Source: Ryuthela nishihirai | Taxonomy: Eukaryota > Arthropoda > Arachnida > Araneae > Heptathelidae | NCBI GenBank assembly: GCA_038380435.1 | Contig: JAWZYU010000018.1 | Span: 50,245,751 to 50,309,750 of the forward strand | Reading direction: 5' to 3' | DNA: 64,000 nt | Part shown: positions 21,711 through 32,543 of the stretch, in pieces | Layout: every line of letters starts with the position of its first letter | Numbering within the stretch: the first letter of the stretch is position 1 | Position numbers and translations under genes: made by a program | Notes under the pieces: generated by a model | The model's database searches: none | The model's input: only the letters and a program-made list of their open reading frames with translations | What the model was told of the DNA's origin: nothing

Positions 21711-21807
21711 ATCTAAACAATCAATATGAGGTCCGGATTGTCCTATACGACGATGACGATTTGAACCATGGTCCTCGAAAGCATTTTTTTTTCTTCTTTT
21801 AAGAAAA

Positions 21808-22232
21808 GGTTGTTTTTCTTTTGAGCGGGATTTTTTAACACAATGGGCTAAATGGCTAGCTCGCAATGACCTGAGGGACTCAGAACGGGATTTTTTCACA
21901 CAATGGGCTAAATGGCTAGACCACAATGACCTGAGGGGCTCAGAGAAGGTTCGAGGAAGGAGACCCACCGGGCAGCCGCTGGTAGTCAGATGGTAGGCTG
22001 CCGTCAAGGCCATCCAGCATGTCCTTTAAATTCCGTAGGGTATGGTTCTACTGCATAAAGGACCACAGCCTAACGTCCTATCCGACGGCCAGGAGACTTT
22101 TCACGCCCATCGGTGACCCCTTTCTCATCGAGAGCTGGGCGTCGTTAAGTGGAGATTAATATCAAAGCTGGCACAAGTGGGACTCGAACTTAGAAAACGG
22201 ATATTACGAGACCGACTGAGCCAATCCTTCTT
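21808..22232 (-). mobile_element. SINE1 copy with duplicated tail
   Basis: About 65 bp of the 3' region (GCGGGATTTTTT..CACAATGGGCTAAATGGCTAG..CTCAG) is present twice, near 21825 and 21889. The head is decayed (GGGACTCGAACTTAG, CCGACTGAGCC). Confidence 0.85.
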
Positions 22233-22317
22233 TTCGTTTGCAAGGTGCAGCTGCTACATAGAATGATAGAGCTTAAAACATCCTTAAACATCCTTATGTA
22301 GCTTAGAGGAAAAAAAT

Positions 22318-22405
22318 GTCTTGATCCCAGCGGGATATGAACTTCCCACAGCGTGTGATATCATCGCAGGTGCTTTATTCACTAAGTTACCGCAGCCGAT
22401 CAAGA
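22318..22405 (-). mobile_element. tRNA-like head of a third short-element type
   Basis: The minus strand reads GGTAACTTAGTGAATAAAGC (A-box region) and GAAGTTCATATCCCGCTGGG (B-box region), about tRNA size. The sequence differs from SINE1 and SINE2. No aminoacylation-competent structure could be folded by eye. Confidence 0.4.
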
Positions 22406-22626
22406 TACCGTCTGTTAATGTCATGAACGTAATACCTGCAGTACACAAGGTAATTAGCGTTTACTTTGACAATTTCTTTTCCATTTTCAAATAGCATCGC
22501 CATCGGGTGGGGCATTATATAGATATGTTCCGAGGAAGACAAAATTTACAAGTAAATTTTCATATATTGATGATTTAAAAAATATGTATTGTTACTTTCT
22601 TAAACATTTTTATGATTATTTTTTCG

Positions 22627-22975
22627 TTGGTTGTTTTACCCCTGAGAGGCAGTTTTTTGCCCAAAATGGGCTAAATGTCCAGGTCACAAGGATCCGAGGG
22701 CTCAGAGAAGGTTGCGGGAAGGAATCGATTGGGCAACTGTTGGGAGACAGATGGTAGCCTCCCGTCAAGGCCATCCAGAGTGTTCTTTAACCTATAGGGT
22801 ATGGCTCTCCCGCAATGGGTCAACGGCTTAACATTATTTATGACGGACGGCTGTCTGACCGAGGGCAGTGCGTGGAATTTTGGGGAGATAAATTTCGCTG
22901 ACCCACGTGGGACTCGAACCTGGGAACAGAAGATGACGAGCTTGGCACGCTACTGAATGAGCCATCCTTGCCCCA
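22627..22975 (-). mobile_element. SINE1 copy
   Basis: GGTTGTTTTACCCCTGAGAG tail, central block shortened around 22830, head with GGGACTCGAACCTGGG and ACTGAATGAGCC. Confidence 0.88.
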
Positions 22976-22977
22976 AG

Positions 22978-23165
22978 GGCTCAGAGAGAATTGAGAGAAA
23001 GGGATTCACTGGACAGTTGCTAAGAGACAGATGGCAGCCTCCCGTCAAGACCTTCTAACCTATTCTTTAACGTGCACAGGGTATGGCTCTCCGGCACATA
23101 ACTTTAGGCCCCATCCTCCGGACATCGGCCTTTCCAAATACATCGGTATCCCCTTTCTGATCGAT
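22978..23165 (-). mobile_element. SINE1 internal fragment
   Basis: Starts at the GGGCTCAGAGAG position directly next to the previous copy's head and ends at ATCGGTATCCCCTTTCTGAT, with neither head nor tail. Confidence 0.82.
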
Positions 23166-23307
23166 ATGTAGCTAAATCGGAAAATTATCTTGAGCCTGTA
23201 GGAAGATGTTCTGGAATTCTGTCTTATGTTTTGCAAATGAAATCAGAAATAAATTTTCCATTGTTGTTTTAATTAACAGAACATTTTTGTCTCATAAATA
23301 TATATTG

Positions 23308-23412
23308 TTGTATAAAGAGCATCCTACTAGTCCGTCCCTTGTCGTATAAAGAGCGTCCCTTGTCGTATAAAGAGCGTCCCTTGTCGTATAAAGAGCGTCC
23401 CCTACTAGTCCG
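23308..23412. repeat. 21 bp tandem repeat, about 3.5 copies
   Basis: The unit GTCGTATAAAGAGCGTCCCTT is repeated with near identity and bracketed by CTACTAGTCCG on both sides. Confidence 0.9.
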
Positions 23413-23734
23413 AAATCACTGCTGGCCACTGCCTCAATTAGAGTTAACACAAAAAGTTTGCTGGAACACTAGGTAGCTCCCTCACCGCTGTACCAGTTCA
23501 GGGTGGTATTTGGTGTGATATTTGGTATATTAGAAACATAACTAGCTTTCTGTTTCCATGATGATATTTGAAAGCAGAAACGGGCTTCAAGTGATACAAA
23601 TATTTGAGCAGCCTATTTCAAATAGGAAAGTTTATATAATAAAAGAGATCTTAATAGAGAATATATCTGAATAAAATAATAAACGTCATCCATCGGGTGT
23701 GCCGTTTAACCCTGGTTCCGTGTTCAAAGCAGCC
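23413..23734. other. Spacer
   Basis: No element recognised. TTTGGTGTGATATTTGGTATA is a short local repeat near 23510. Confidence 0.4.
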
Positions 23735-24000
23735 ACACTGTCCTCAAGTTAAAGAACATGTTGGATAGTCTTGGAGGAGGTTTCTGATAACTCAGCAATC
23801 AGAGATTTTTTAATGTTATCAGACATTAGTATCTCATCAGGCCTCAGGGATATTTTGTCTCTCTATTACATATTGATGTTTAGAAATTTTTTCGTGTTTT
23901 TTTTATTTAAATTGATGTTGGAAACTGTAATAGTTGCTGTAATAGTTGGGTTCGAACCTGGAAACTGTATATTATGGGCCCTGAATGCTATCGACTGAAA
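23735..24000. mobile_element. SINE1 scraps in both orientations
   Basis: AAGTTAAAGAACATGTTGGATAG (abridged from the central block, plus strand) near 23748, and GGGTTCGAACCTGGAAACTG (head, minus strand) near 23947. The sequence between is unrelated, including a 75-aa frame without known domain. Confidence 0.6.
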
Positions 24001-24675
24001 CTCAAAGATTGCGCAGAGAAAAGATTATGCAGACCAATCTTCTTTAGCACCATACTAAATTATCATAAGTAGGAAAGAGGTCATATTTCAAATAACTCAA
24101 AATTATGATAAATATGTTCAAAATACTCATAAAAATCTAAAAAGTTAAAGACTCAAGTGTTATGCTCTGATTTGCTTTTTTAGTAAAATCAATAACGTCA
24201 ATCATAAACCGTCTTCCCTAAGGAGACGGCCTGGGATTATAGCGGCTAAGGGAATGATCCGTAATTGAGTAATGCTGCAAACACAACACAAACATACTTT
24301 TAAGTTTTTATACTTCTTCACACAACTGTGCTTGCAGCCATGTTGTGCTCACAACATAATCAAGTCCTATCTGTATTTTATCTTAAATAAACATCATCTT
24401 AAATAAACATCATCTGAATAATTATCCACTGATAACAAGGAAAAATCAGAAGCACAATTTGAAAAACAATCGCCTTCTTTATAACAGAAATTTTATATAA
24501 TCTCAAAACCAAATAAAGAGTTAAATCTTGCCATTAGGTTTGCAAATCACAATAAACACAACTGATGCTTCTGGCAATTGTGTGTATTAACTGTCGAACT
24601 ATTTTTTTTAATAAAAGTCTACATAAGACCATTCTCTTATCCCATTTCATACTTTATGTATAGAAATTACAATTT
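24001..24675. other. AT-rich spacer
   Basis: No element or gene recognised. TCTTAAATAAACATCA is repeated in tandem near 24383-24415. Confidence 0.4.
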
Positions 24676-24679
24676 TCCA

Positions 24680-25060
24680 GGCGCAGTTCAGGATAATCCG
24701 ACAGTTACGGCGAGGCCCAATCAGCACAAGTCGGAGAGAGATTTTCTAAGTAAGATTTCGTTTCGCAAGGCTGGTAATCACTTTATACCTCATGAATGTA
24801 ATGCTGTGTCAATAGGAACATTGTCTTGGAGTTTGGTCTTTGTTATCTAATGACTCCTTTAACAGCGACAGCTGCGTTTTAAAGAGTGAGGCCGAGATGA
24901 AATCGTCACGCGCCATTGTGCCTCGGGGAATCCCTGCAAGCTAGTGCCGCCTGTTTGCGTCGCATGTGCCGCGGCGTGCTTTATTAGCTAATCGCAGCGG
25001 CGGACTCGGTTGCGGCGAAACACCGTGACTAGGAAGGGAATGAGCTTGCAAATGTTCCTT
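24680..25060. promoter_or_regulatory. Candidate host regulatory or exonic DNA: CpG-rich unique stretch
   Basis: In an AT-rich repeat field, this stretch has dense CpG (TCACGCGCCATTG, TTTGCGTCGCATGTGCCGCG, GCAGCGGCGGACTCGG, TTGCGGCGAAAC), no terminal repeats and no relative elsewhere in the window. It contains GGATAATCC (Otx/bicoid-like core) and TTATTAGCTAATCG (paired TAAT cores). Such composition is typical of a promoter, conserved non-coding element or old exon, but a repeat with only one local copy cannot be excluded. No ORF above 90 aa covers it. Confidence 0.3.
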
Positions 25061-25299
25061 GTGATTACTAAGAGTGTATCTTTAAATTGCAGGAATGAAA
25101 TAGCTACTGAAGATTTTCCGAAAGCGATGGGAAATTATGTTGATAGTTCCTTTGGAGTTCAGTCTTAAGTGTTATCTCCAATTACGTGCAAAATAATTCA
25201 AAAGACTGCATAAGTTTTACATTTGGGAAAAAAAATACATTTGGGAAAAAAATTCGCAGTTTAAAGAATTATATTCTACACAAATTTGGTTATTTTCCT
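25061..25299. other. Spacer
   Basis: AT-rich, with a short duplicated ACATTTGGGAAAAAAA phrase near 25218-25250. Confidence 0.4.
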
Positions 25300-25385
25300 T
25301 CGAGGTCCTTGTGATATGGCCGTTTAGTCCGTTGTGTGCAAAAAAAAAAAAGTGCCGCTCAGAGGTAAAAAAAACCCAACCCAAC
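25300..25385 (+). mobile_element. SINE1 3'-end fragment
   Basis: CCTTCGAGGTCCTTGTGATA to GTGCCGCTCAGAGG and AAACCCAACCCAAC, with a 12-A run at the usual six-A position. Confidence 0.88.
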
Positions 25386-25429
25386 TCTGAAAAATTGCAA
25401 TTAGGAGTAATCCGTATCGTAGATCACGG

Positions 25430-26000
25430 TAAAAAAGCAAAATCTGACCTCCGACGGGTCGTTTGAGGTAAAATGGAGGTCATGTAGAGGTCAACCCTTG
25501 ATCTAACAATGCTAGAAACGTGAAAATTAGAGTCTGGCAGTGTTTCAGGCCGTAAATCTCGGAAACGTTAGTAAAATTCAGATTCAGTCAAAGTCAAAGG
25601 TCAAATTTCGATATTTCGATGCAAGAGAGTTAAAAATGGTACCTGGGGGAATTTTGTTTCGTAGATCTCGGAGATGTTGTTGAATTTTAGCTGTGGTGGA
25701 TCCTTAGAGACCAAAGGTCAACTATAGATATCTGTCAGTGGAGGAGGGCTGAAAATGAGCACCTGGAGGGTATTTTGAGTCGTTGATCTCAGAAATTAGG
25801 TCAAACTTTGGATTCTATGGGTCCTTGAGGTCAAAGGTCAAATCAGACATACCGAAGTTGGAGAGTTAAAAATTGTTGAATTCGGCTATTTCCGGCAGAG
25901 GGATTTCTGATTCGGTGTCACATTCAAAGTCAAAGTAACGGGCTAGAAATCAAGTTTTTCCGAAGTTCTATAACTTTTTGATTTCTAGTATTATACAATA
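25430..26000 (+). repeat. Degenerate array of about 118 bp units with AGGTCA half-sites
   Basis: Units share AAAAT(G)G..ACCTGG(A/G)GG..TTTTG..TCGT(A/T)GATCTC, then TCCTT.GAG..CAAAGGTCAA. Clear units start near 25633 and 25755, with a less complete one before. AGGTCAAAGGTCA at 25828-25840 is a perfect DR1 direct repeat; AAGTCAAAGGTCA (25591-25603) and AGACCAAAGGTCA (25708-25720) are imperfect ones. Confidence 0.6.
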
Positions 26001-26362
26001 GCCGTAATTCATGGCGAAAGAACGGACGGGCAGGCCGTCGGACATTTGTGATGTCATTGGAGGCAGAAATTCTCGATTCCCCCTGGTTCAGCGGATATTT
26101 GGGCGATTGGTCTCAAATTTCATGTGGTGGTCCCACTTAGTTCAAGTCCTGTTCGGGTAACAGATAAGGTTCCCAGTTGCTAAGGTTCGGTAGTGTTCCA
26201 TCGAAAAGTGTCCAAAATTTCTGGGGGGCGCTTTCGTCACTTACCTTGTGAATGGAGTAGTACATTGTGAGTAATACATGCGGAAAACTGTGACTGAATG
26301 AGTTAGCAATGGATATGCATTTGGCCGCGAACGTTTCGCGTGATTTAAATAGTACTATTTTT
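26001..26362. other. Spacer
   Basis: A 91-aa minus-strand frame (26137-26412) has no recognised domain and runs into a SINE1 copy. Confidence 0.4.
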
Positions 26363-26690
26363 TGTTGAGTTGTTTTACTTCTGATCAGGGCTCTTTCGTA
26401 ACAGTGGAGCAAATGGTAACCTCAAAGGTTCAGAGACGTGTGGGGAAGGGGATCCATTGGACTGTTAAGAGACAGATGGAAACCTTTCGTCAAGGCCATT
26501 CAGTGTGCTCTTTAACGTACTTCACCCTCATATGCAAGGAACAACGGCTTTAGATCCAATACGACTGAGGATAGCCTTTCCGAGACCACAGGTTTTCCTT
26601 TCTCCCCAAGGACAAAGCGGAGATTAGCGGAGAAAATCTCGAAGAAGTCAGGCAATATTGGAAACATGATCTACATATTAGAGATGATGT
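26363..26690 (-). mobile_element. SINE1 copy, strongly diverged
   Basis: GAGTTGTTTTACTTCTGAT, AGAGACAGATGGAAACC and CGTCAAGGCCATTCAGTG follow the reverse SINE1 order. The head is nearly lost. Confidence 0.75.
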
Positions 26691-26701
26691 ACATATGAGA
26701 G

Positions 26702-26735
26702 TACACTCAGCGACCAATTTATTAGGTACAATTCT
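26702..26735. mobile_element. Solo Tc1-like terminal repeat
   Basis: TACACTCAGCGACCAATTTA followed by TTAGGTAC resembles the CACTCAGTGGCCACTTTATTAGGTAC-type end of a vertebrate Tc1-like element, with TA in front (recollection). No transposase follows. Confidence 0.45.
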
Positions 26736-26984
26736 GTTATGTCAGTAACATTGATTTAACTGGCATAGTGGTGAGGGAGTTAGCTATTATTCCAGCTAGG
26801 CGAACTGAGGTAGTGACTACGGTCTTAGTAGGGCATGTCCTTGTATGAGAAGACCTGTAAAAGCTAGGAGTAGCTTCTAGGATTCTTCTCTGTCGTATAT
26901 GTGTGTCGCAAATGCAATAAAATGGTGACTCAGATGCATAACTAGCTTCTTAAAAAAGCATTTTATGAAAAAATGTGACTGAAA

Positions 26985-27378
26985 ATAAATTATAGATCTT
27001 AACCACATCTATTTAATTCTCGATTCCTAGCAAAGTGCATTCAGTATTTAAAGAGTTGTGGAAGCTGAAATATTAGCAAGTTCGCTCTTTCTGCAAAAAA
27101 ATCAAAATTAGTGAAAAATAAAATTATTGCGCATGTGCTAAAATACTCTTAGCCGTGTTAGTAGAGTATGGCGGATAATGTCGTTTTAACTTTTGAACAA
27201 TTTTTTTACAATGACATTGTTGCTGTTAAATATTCTAGTTTTCGTAATTTTATAAATACTGATGAACATTGTCGAAAAAAAATCGAAATTTCAATAGATT
27301 TGATTGAGACCTTTAAATTATCTTTAAACAAATTTTGTAATAAAGAGATTATTTAAGAAGTTATGAGTTCTGTATCAG
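26985..27378. repeat. Foldback element, diverged copy
   Basis: Left arm with GCATTCAGTATTTAAAGAGT and GAAGCTGAAATATTAGCAAG; right arm with GCTGTTAAATATTCTAGTTT and TACTGATGAACATTGTCGAA in inverted order. Interior about 100 bp. The 62-aa frame at 27168 is a by-product. Confidence 0.65.
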
Positions 27379-27488
27379 AGTTACCATAGACAAAATATTT
27401 AACTCTATGTAAACAAGTGGGAGACGAGTGTGGTGTGTTCTCTCATGCAATCGAAACTACGTTTAATATCCCAGTCATCCCTGCGAGA
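27379..27488. other. Spacer
   Basis: Short unassigned sequence between a foldback element and a SINE1. Confidence 0.4.
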
Positions 27489-27845
27489 GGGAGTGACTCA
27501 GTCGGTAGTGCCCCAGGTTCGAGTCCCACCTGGGCCAGCATTGAGATTTATCTTCACAAAACTCTGCAACCTGCTCTCGCTCAGTAGGAGATACTGATGG
27601 GCTTAAAAAGGCCACCGTCCGTCGGAAGGGACGTTAAGCCCTGGCTCCGTGTACCGGAGCCTGTACAAGTTAAATACCACTTTGGGTGCCTTTAAAGGGG
27701 GCTACCATCTGTCTCCTAACAGGAAACAGATGGTAGCTATCCTTTCTCAAACCCTCTTCTGAGACCTCGGGGTCCTTGTGACGTAACAATTTAGCGCATC
27801 GCAAGCAAACAAAGGCCACTCAAAAGTAAAACAATCCAAACTAGC
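27489..27845 (+). mobile_element. SINE1 copy with an internal hairpin
   Basis: A box GTGACTCAGTCGGTAG; the anticodon arm is deleted (GTGCCCCAGGTTCGAGTCC joins A-box and B-box regions). At 27699-27736 GCTACCATCTGT and ACAGATGGTAGC face each other around a 14 nt loop. Confidence 0.88.
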
Positions 27846-28125
27846 TTCCTAAAAGGGTGGATGAGATGGTCCTCTTTACTCACTCATAGATCTGGCCCTG
27901 ATTACATAACACATAGAGAACAAGCTGAATGCTGTAGCAACTGGGAAATCTATGACATTCCCAGTTGGAAATGTGCGGAACATCACGTTGAATTGCAAAT
28001 TGAATTTATTTGATACAATAGTGCAATCTGCACAAGTTCGGAAGATCTATACATCACAGTAAGAGATAACAGGAGCAATGTGCCAAAATCCTCATCAATG
28101 CCGAGTGGGAGTATCAAAGTCCGCT
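27846..28125. other. Spacer
   Basis: Nothing recognised. Confidence 0.4.
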
Positions 28126-28440
28126 CATGTATGTGAGCTGAAAATCCCTTTGAAAATTAATAGGACTATTTCTGGCTGATAAACATACCCTTGAACGATG
28201 GTGTCTACTCTCAATAATGGAAACAATCATAGTGTGAGAGATTCTGAAATCATTCATCAGCAAAATCCGTTGTGAGTTCACAGAGGTTTCAATGGAGAGA
28301 ATTCGGGCAGCTAAACATCGGTGGGAAATTTCCGAAACTTGTTCGACAGGATTCAGATTTTGGGAATGTAAAGCCACAATTCCATTCTCACAATATCAGT
28401 TGCATTTGAATATTCGTCAGTGGTTCTAGAGTAAATATGT
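28126..28440 (-). pseudogene. Tc1-like transposase C-terminal remnant
   Basis: The minus-strand 87-aa frame (28377-28114) begins ALHSQNLNPVEQVSEISHR, aligning with the SPDLNPIEHVWD block around the third catalytic acid of Tc1 transposases. It ends RVCLSARNSPINF at the position of the usual C-terminal CxxxxGGPTxY motif. The D of SPDL is N here while the E of IEH survives. No upstream domain, start or TIR seen. Inference from motif spacing only. Confidence 0.5.
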
Positions 28441-29394
28441 TCCGGCGATATCATTATTTCGCTTTAAACAAGTTCGCTGTAAATGAACTCGACGTTTAAC
28501 GATTTGTATATTAACGCTAAACTTTCTACATAAATGATGCGAATTTGAATGATTTGGGTATAAGAAAGCGAGCGCCTCATTTAAAAATCATTTAAAAACG
28601 ATTCTGTCAATTCATAGCACAGATTAAAAATTTGCATTTTTTTCTTTTTTTTTTTATCAAGATATTTCGTTAAAAATATTTTTTTTTTCGAATTCATTAC
28701 TCATTAGAAATGCATGTTTTCGGTTTTAAGGAGGAAATTTTTCTTGCAGTTCTTAAAGATTTTAGTTTTTTCCCAGTGGCTCTACACTAACTTTAGTTTG
28801 GACGTGAGTGGATTGAAACATCTCAGAAATGTCCAGCCCATCTCGTCATGGCACAATCCTTACCTGCAATAAATAACTATATTATGTTTATCTTTCAATC
28901 CCTTTATGTCAGCATGTTCCTTTCCACACAAAAGATTAGCTTTTTGGTGCAACTCGCTGACGCTGTGTCCTATAGCAGCCTTTTATGCTCCATCAGTGAA
29001 GCTATCATGCCAAAGATTCTTATCTAAATTCAACTGATCATTTACTCATTTACTAAGCTCTACGTAATGCTTTCCATTAAGATGGGCAAAGTGTTGATTC
29101 AACTCAGCCCTGCGCCACTTACGTCCAGAAATAAGTTGCCATATAATCACGCAAATGACTCTCGAATGCTCCATTTCACCCCTCCCCCCACAAAAAACTG
29201 TTAATTTCAAGAACAGTTTGTTTATAATGGTTCTGTTCACCTTCACCCTCAGTAGTGAGCAAATCAGGATTGTCGTAATGGATGAGTGTAGTATTTATAT
29301 TGAATTTTGGCTATTTATGGGTGTTTCGGAGCTTTAGTGTTAATAGTAATCATTTTAACTTTAGCACAATATAACTTTAGCAAAGTCTAAGATA
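28441..29394. other. AT-rich spacer
   Basis: No gene recognised; small frames at 29046-29337 overlap on opposite strands and lack motifs. The left end of the following Tc1-like element may lie here but I could not find its TIR. Confidence 0.4.
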
Positions 29395-30558
29395 GTCAAA
29401 TGGCTAAATGTTAATCATGGCTTTGTAAGCCGCCTTTGGAATCGATTTCAAACAATATTTCAACCTGCTCCTGAACGTTAGAGGGCCAAATCGACTAGAG
29501 ACGACCGTTACCTGCTCCTAAATGCAAGGCGTCATAGAACCCATACAGCACACTGGCTCGCTTTCGACCTCGCTGCCTCCACGGAACGGGAATTCTTCAT
29601 TCCTCGCAGCCTCTACGGAACTGTCCCGGCAAACTCTGTCCAGAAGACTTCATACAGATCATCTTTATGCAAACGGCCAGTTGTGTGACATTTTGGCGTT
29701 CAGCCAGCACAGAGCCTAATTGAATTATTCTCTACAACATTGCAACTGGACTCAACTTCAATGGGACAATGTTCTGTTCACTGCTGAATCCCGATTTAGT
29801 CTGAAAACCGATTACCGACTACTACTGGTTCGGATATAGCCTGGAACCGGATACCATCCTATTAATATCCGTAAAAGAGACAATTTTGGGACTGTTGGTG
29901 TGGGCAGGTAATATTCCTCATGTCTTCCCACGAGGGACTGAAATAGATGTAAGGTATCGCAATGAGATCCTCGAACTTTAAAGTTCGTTCATTTCACGCA
30001 TCAATGTGTCCTGATTTCGTGTTAATGCATTTTAATGGCACTATAATAAACCCTCACAGAGCTCGCATGGTGGATCAATCCTTCACAGAGATCAATTCCT
30101 TGAGAGTGAAGCCTATAAGCTGTATGGACTAGCCTTCCCGATGACCTGAACTAAATCCAAATAGACATTTTTGGGACGCTCTAGAACGATGCATTCCCGG
30201 TCGCAATCCACTCCTAAGACCCTACAAAGACTCCGATCTGTACTCTTGCATGAATGGCAATTACCCCCTCAAACTCTCATTGCACCTTGATTTGGAACAT
30301 GATGAATCGTTGTGCAGCCTGTCCGAGGTGATTACACATCATTAAAAGTATGTTATCATTCAACCATTACATGCCATTTTGAGGTAATAATTTCCAAATT
30401 TGAATATCTAATTAAATATTCACGGGAATTAATTTGTTTTTCAGATATTAGTGGGGTATATGATCATAGACATAACCTGTACATTTCATTGAAATCCGAC
30501 GTAAGACTTGTTCGTAAATCGTGTTTTTGTGTTTGTTGCTTAACTTTTGAGCCCAGTG
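29395..30558 (+). pseudogene. Dead Tc1-like transposase gene with right end
   Basis: Coding traces appear in order on the plus strand: FVSRLWNRFQ (helix-turn-helix), GPNRLETT, SRQTLSRRLHTDHLYA (second HTH), HCNWTQLQWDNVLFTAESRF (first catalytic region, TDESRF now TAESRF), GTGYHPINIRKRDNFGTVG, then fragments of the middle and DPTKTPICTL / AACPR near the C-terminus (about 30345). Multiple stops and frameshifts remove any function, and the first catalytic Asp is lost. The right terminus is probably CTTTTGAGCCCAGTG at 30544-30558 followed by TA. The left TIR was not found, so the full extent is uncertain. Confidence 0.75.
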
Positions 30559-30844
30559 TATTTTGAACTTTTTTTAATGAACAACTTATTGTTAATGTTA
30601 CAGTTTGTATAATAAAAGTTTAACTACTTAACTAATATTGTTTAATTCGAAACCGAAATAGATTTTTTTGAAACCGAAATAAGATTTATTTGAAACCGAA
30701 ATAGATTTATTTGAAAGTCTCAACTCCTACCACGGAAAGCATATTTAAAAAGCTACTGAGCTCTGAATCTGAATCCCTACTTACGCAACATGGAACCTTT
30801 GACAGTTTTCTGCTAATATTTATGTGTGGCTATTTAAAATTCCT
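30559..30844. other. Spacer with a short GAAACCGAAATAGATTT repeat
   Basis: TTTGAAACCGAAATA(A)GATTTATT is repeated three to four times at about 30640-30715 with a period near 24 bp. Confidence 0.7.
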
Positions 30845-31187
30845 AGGGGGAGAATAGGCGCAGTCCGTAATTCCCAGGTTCGAGTTCCAACTATGCCAGT
30901 GTTGAGATTTATCTTCGCTAACAACCATCCTTCCCTCGGTCAGAAAGGAGATATCGATGGGCTTAGAAAGGCCACTGTCCGTCGGATGGGACGTAAAACC
31001 CTCGCCTCGTGAGCAAGAGAGTCACACTCTGTGCACGTTAAAAAACACGCTGGATGGCCATTAGGGTAGGATTCATCTTCCCCATAACAGCTGTCCTATT
31101 GGTCCGTCTCTGAGACTTTAGTCTTTATCTGGCCATTTATCCCATTGTATGCACAAAATCACCTCTTAGTGTTAAAGCATCTAACCA
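30845..31187 (+). mobile_element. SINE1 copy, head truncated
   Basis: Starts near GGGGGAGAATAGGCGCAG, B box GGTTCGAGTTCC, central block GTCGGATGGGACGTAAAACC, and an eroded tail. Confidence 0.85.
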
Positions 31188-31259
31188 ACTAAAATTCAGA
31201 AATGTATGTCGTATCACATAATCATAGATAAGCGTCTGTAGGCTATAAATTATCCTGAG

Positions 31260-31345
31260 GATAGAGGAAATGTAGTTTTTGAACCAATGGAGTACGATTC
31301 AGGAAATTGTGGGTTCGTATCCCAGCCAGCTCAAAGCAGTTTTTC
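31260..31345 (+). mobile_element. tRNA-like fragment
   Basis: GTGGGTTCGTATCCCAGCC is a good B box with its stem, preceded by a poor A-box region (TAGTTTTTGAACCAATGG). It differs from SINE1 and SINE2 heads. Confidence 0.35.
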
Positions 31346-31454
31346 TATATATCCAACAATACATTCACTACCACAGGGCTAAAATCACAGTCAGTACATA
31401 AAATTCAGCATTTAATTCACAGTTAATAAAATCCAACATTAATATGCACTAGAT

Positions 31455-31651
31455 CAGTGGTTCTAAATCTTTTATGCTTCACGTACCCCCTGGAAATGTA
31501 TATGTAACTGGCGTACCTCTTGTATAGATAGATAAAACTATAGTTATAGTATAACAATAGTAATAAAATAAAACACTGACTTTATTACTAGTTGAGCTCT
31601 CACGGCATACCCCCAAAAATTTTACCACGTACCCCACGTTGAGAACCCCCA
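31455..31651. mobile_element. hAT-type MITE, 197 bp, perfect 8 bp TSD
   Basis: Begins CAGTGGTTCTAAATCTTTTA, ends CCCACGTTGAGAACCCCCA, and both subterminal parts carry CACGTACCCC in inverted orientation. The TSD CACTAGAT is exact at 31447-31454 and 31652-31659. CAGTGGTTCTCAAC ends with an 8 bp TSD are diagnostic of hAT. The interior is AT-rich and non-coding. Confidence 0.93.
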
Positions 31652-31782
31652 CACTAGATTATGTACAATATATATTTATATACTGATATTATTGTATAAA
31701 ATATACAATGTGAAATAAAATAAATCCTTAAACGTATACTGAGTCTAATACTATCTTATATAGATCAATGCGCAAACAGATT

Positions 31783-32115
31783 TGGGGCAGTGTTAACTCA
31801 TCTAATGTTTACAGGTTCGAATTACAATTTTGGCTCAGTTGAAATTTTCTCCGTTAATCCTACACTGCCCTCGATGAGAAAAGGCCATCGGTGTTTTGTT
31901 GCATGGTATGTTAAGTCACGGCTCCTTGTTAAGGAAAGACATACCAAGTGCATGTTTAAGAACAACTGAATGGCTTTAACAAAGAGTTTCCATCTGCATC
32001 CTAATAGCTGGCCAGCGGATCCCTCTTCTCTGAGCTCTTAGGTTCCTTGAGACTTGGCCATTTAGCACATTATACGCATAAAATTACCTCTCAGAAGTTA
32101 AACAACCTAAATCAA
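31783..32115 (+). mobile_element. SINE1 copy, diverged, 10 bp TSD
   Basis: TSD CAAACAGATT at 31773-31782 and 32116-32125. The B box GGTTCGAATTAC and the TGTTAAGTCACGGCTCC central block are recognisable; the tail reads TTAAACAACCTAAAT. Confidence 0.85.
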
Positions 32116-32125
32116 CAAACAGATT

Positions 32126-32540
32126 ATTTCGAACCTCTCGTCATATGCATAATTCCACTTGGTATATAAAAGTTCAAGTGTAACTCCATCATGTTTTGTA
32201 AGTTAGATAGTAACTAAGAAGCTTCATAAATTTTTAATAAGCTTTTTATGCACATTTATACAAAACAGGATAGGTTAATTTTCTTTTTTTTTCTTCTTTT
32301 TTTCTTTTTTTTTAATAATTTTCGCAGAGCTTTAAAATAATTCCAGGAAGTGTAGAATTTAGTAGCACTCGCTGCTATTAATCTTTCTAAATATTTATGC
32401 AATCAAAATTGAAAGAATCCTTGATATACTTCGAAAAAACCATTTTAATAAATGGTTTAATGTAAGAGTTAATCTTGTACGTTTATCAGCTCTTAAGAAC
32501 ATCCTAACGATTGCCAATGCGAAATATTATAGCTGAGTAA
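32126..32540. other. AT-rich spacer with T-rich tract
   Basis: TTTCTTTTTTTTTCTTC-type tract near 32280-32315; nothing coding. Confidence 0.5.
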
Positions 32541-32543
32541 CCC

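Noticed and set aside
23308..23412. Short regular repeats resembling a CRISPR array
   Set aside because: Units are contiguous 21-mers with no spacers, in a eukaryotic context.
24578..24850. 90-aa frame over the CpG-rich region
   Set aside because: No recognised domain, and the composition signal continues well past its stop codon, so it does not track the frame.
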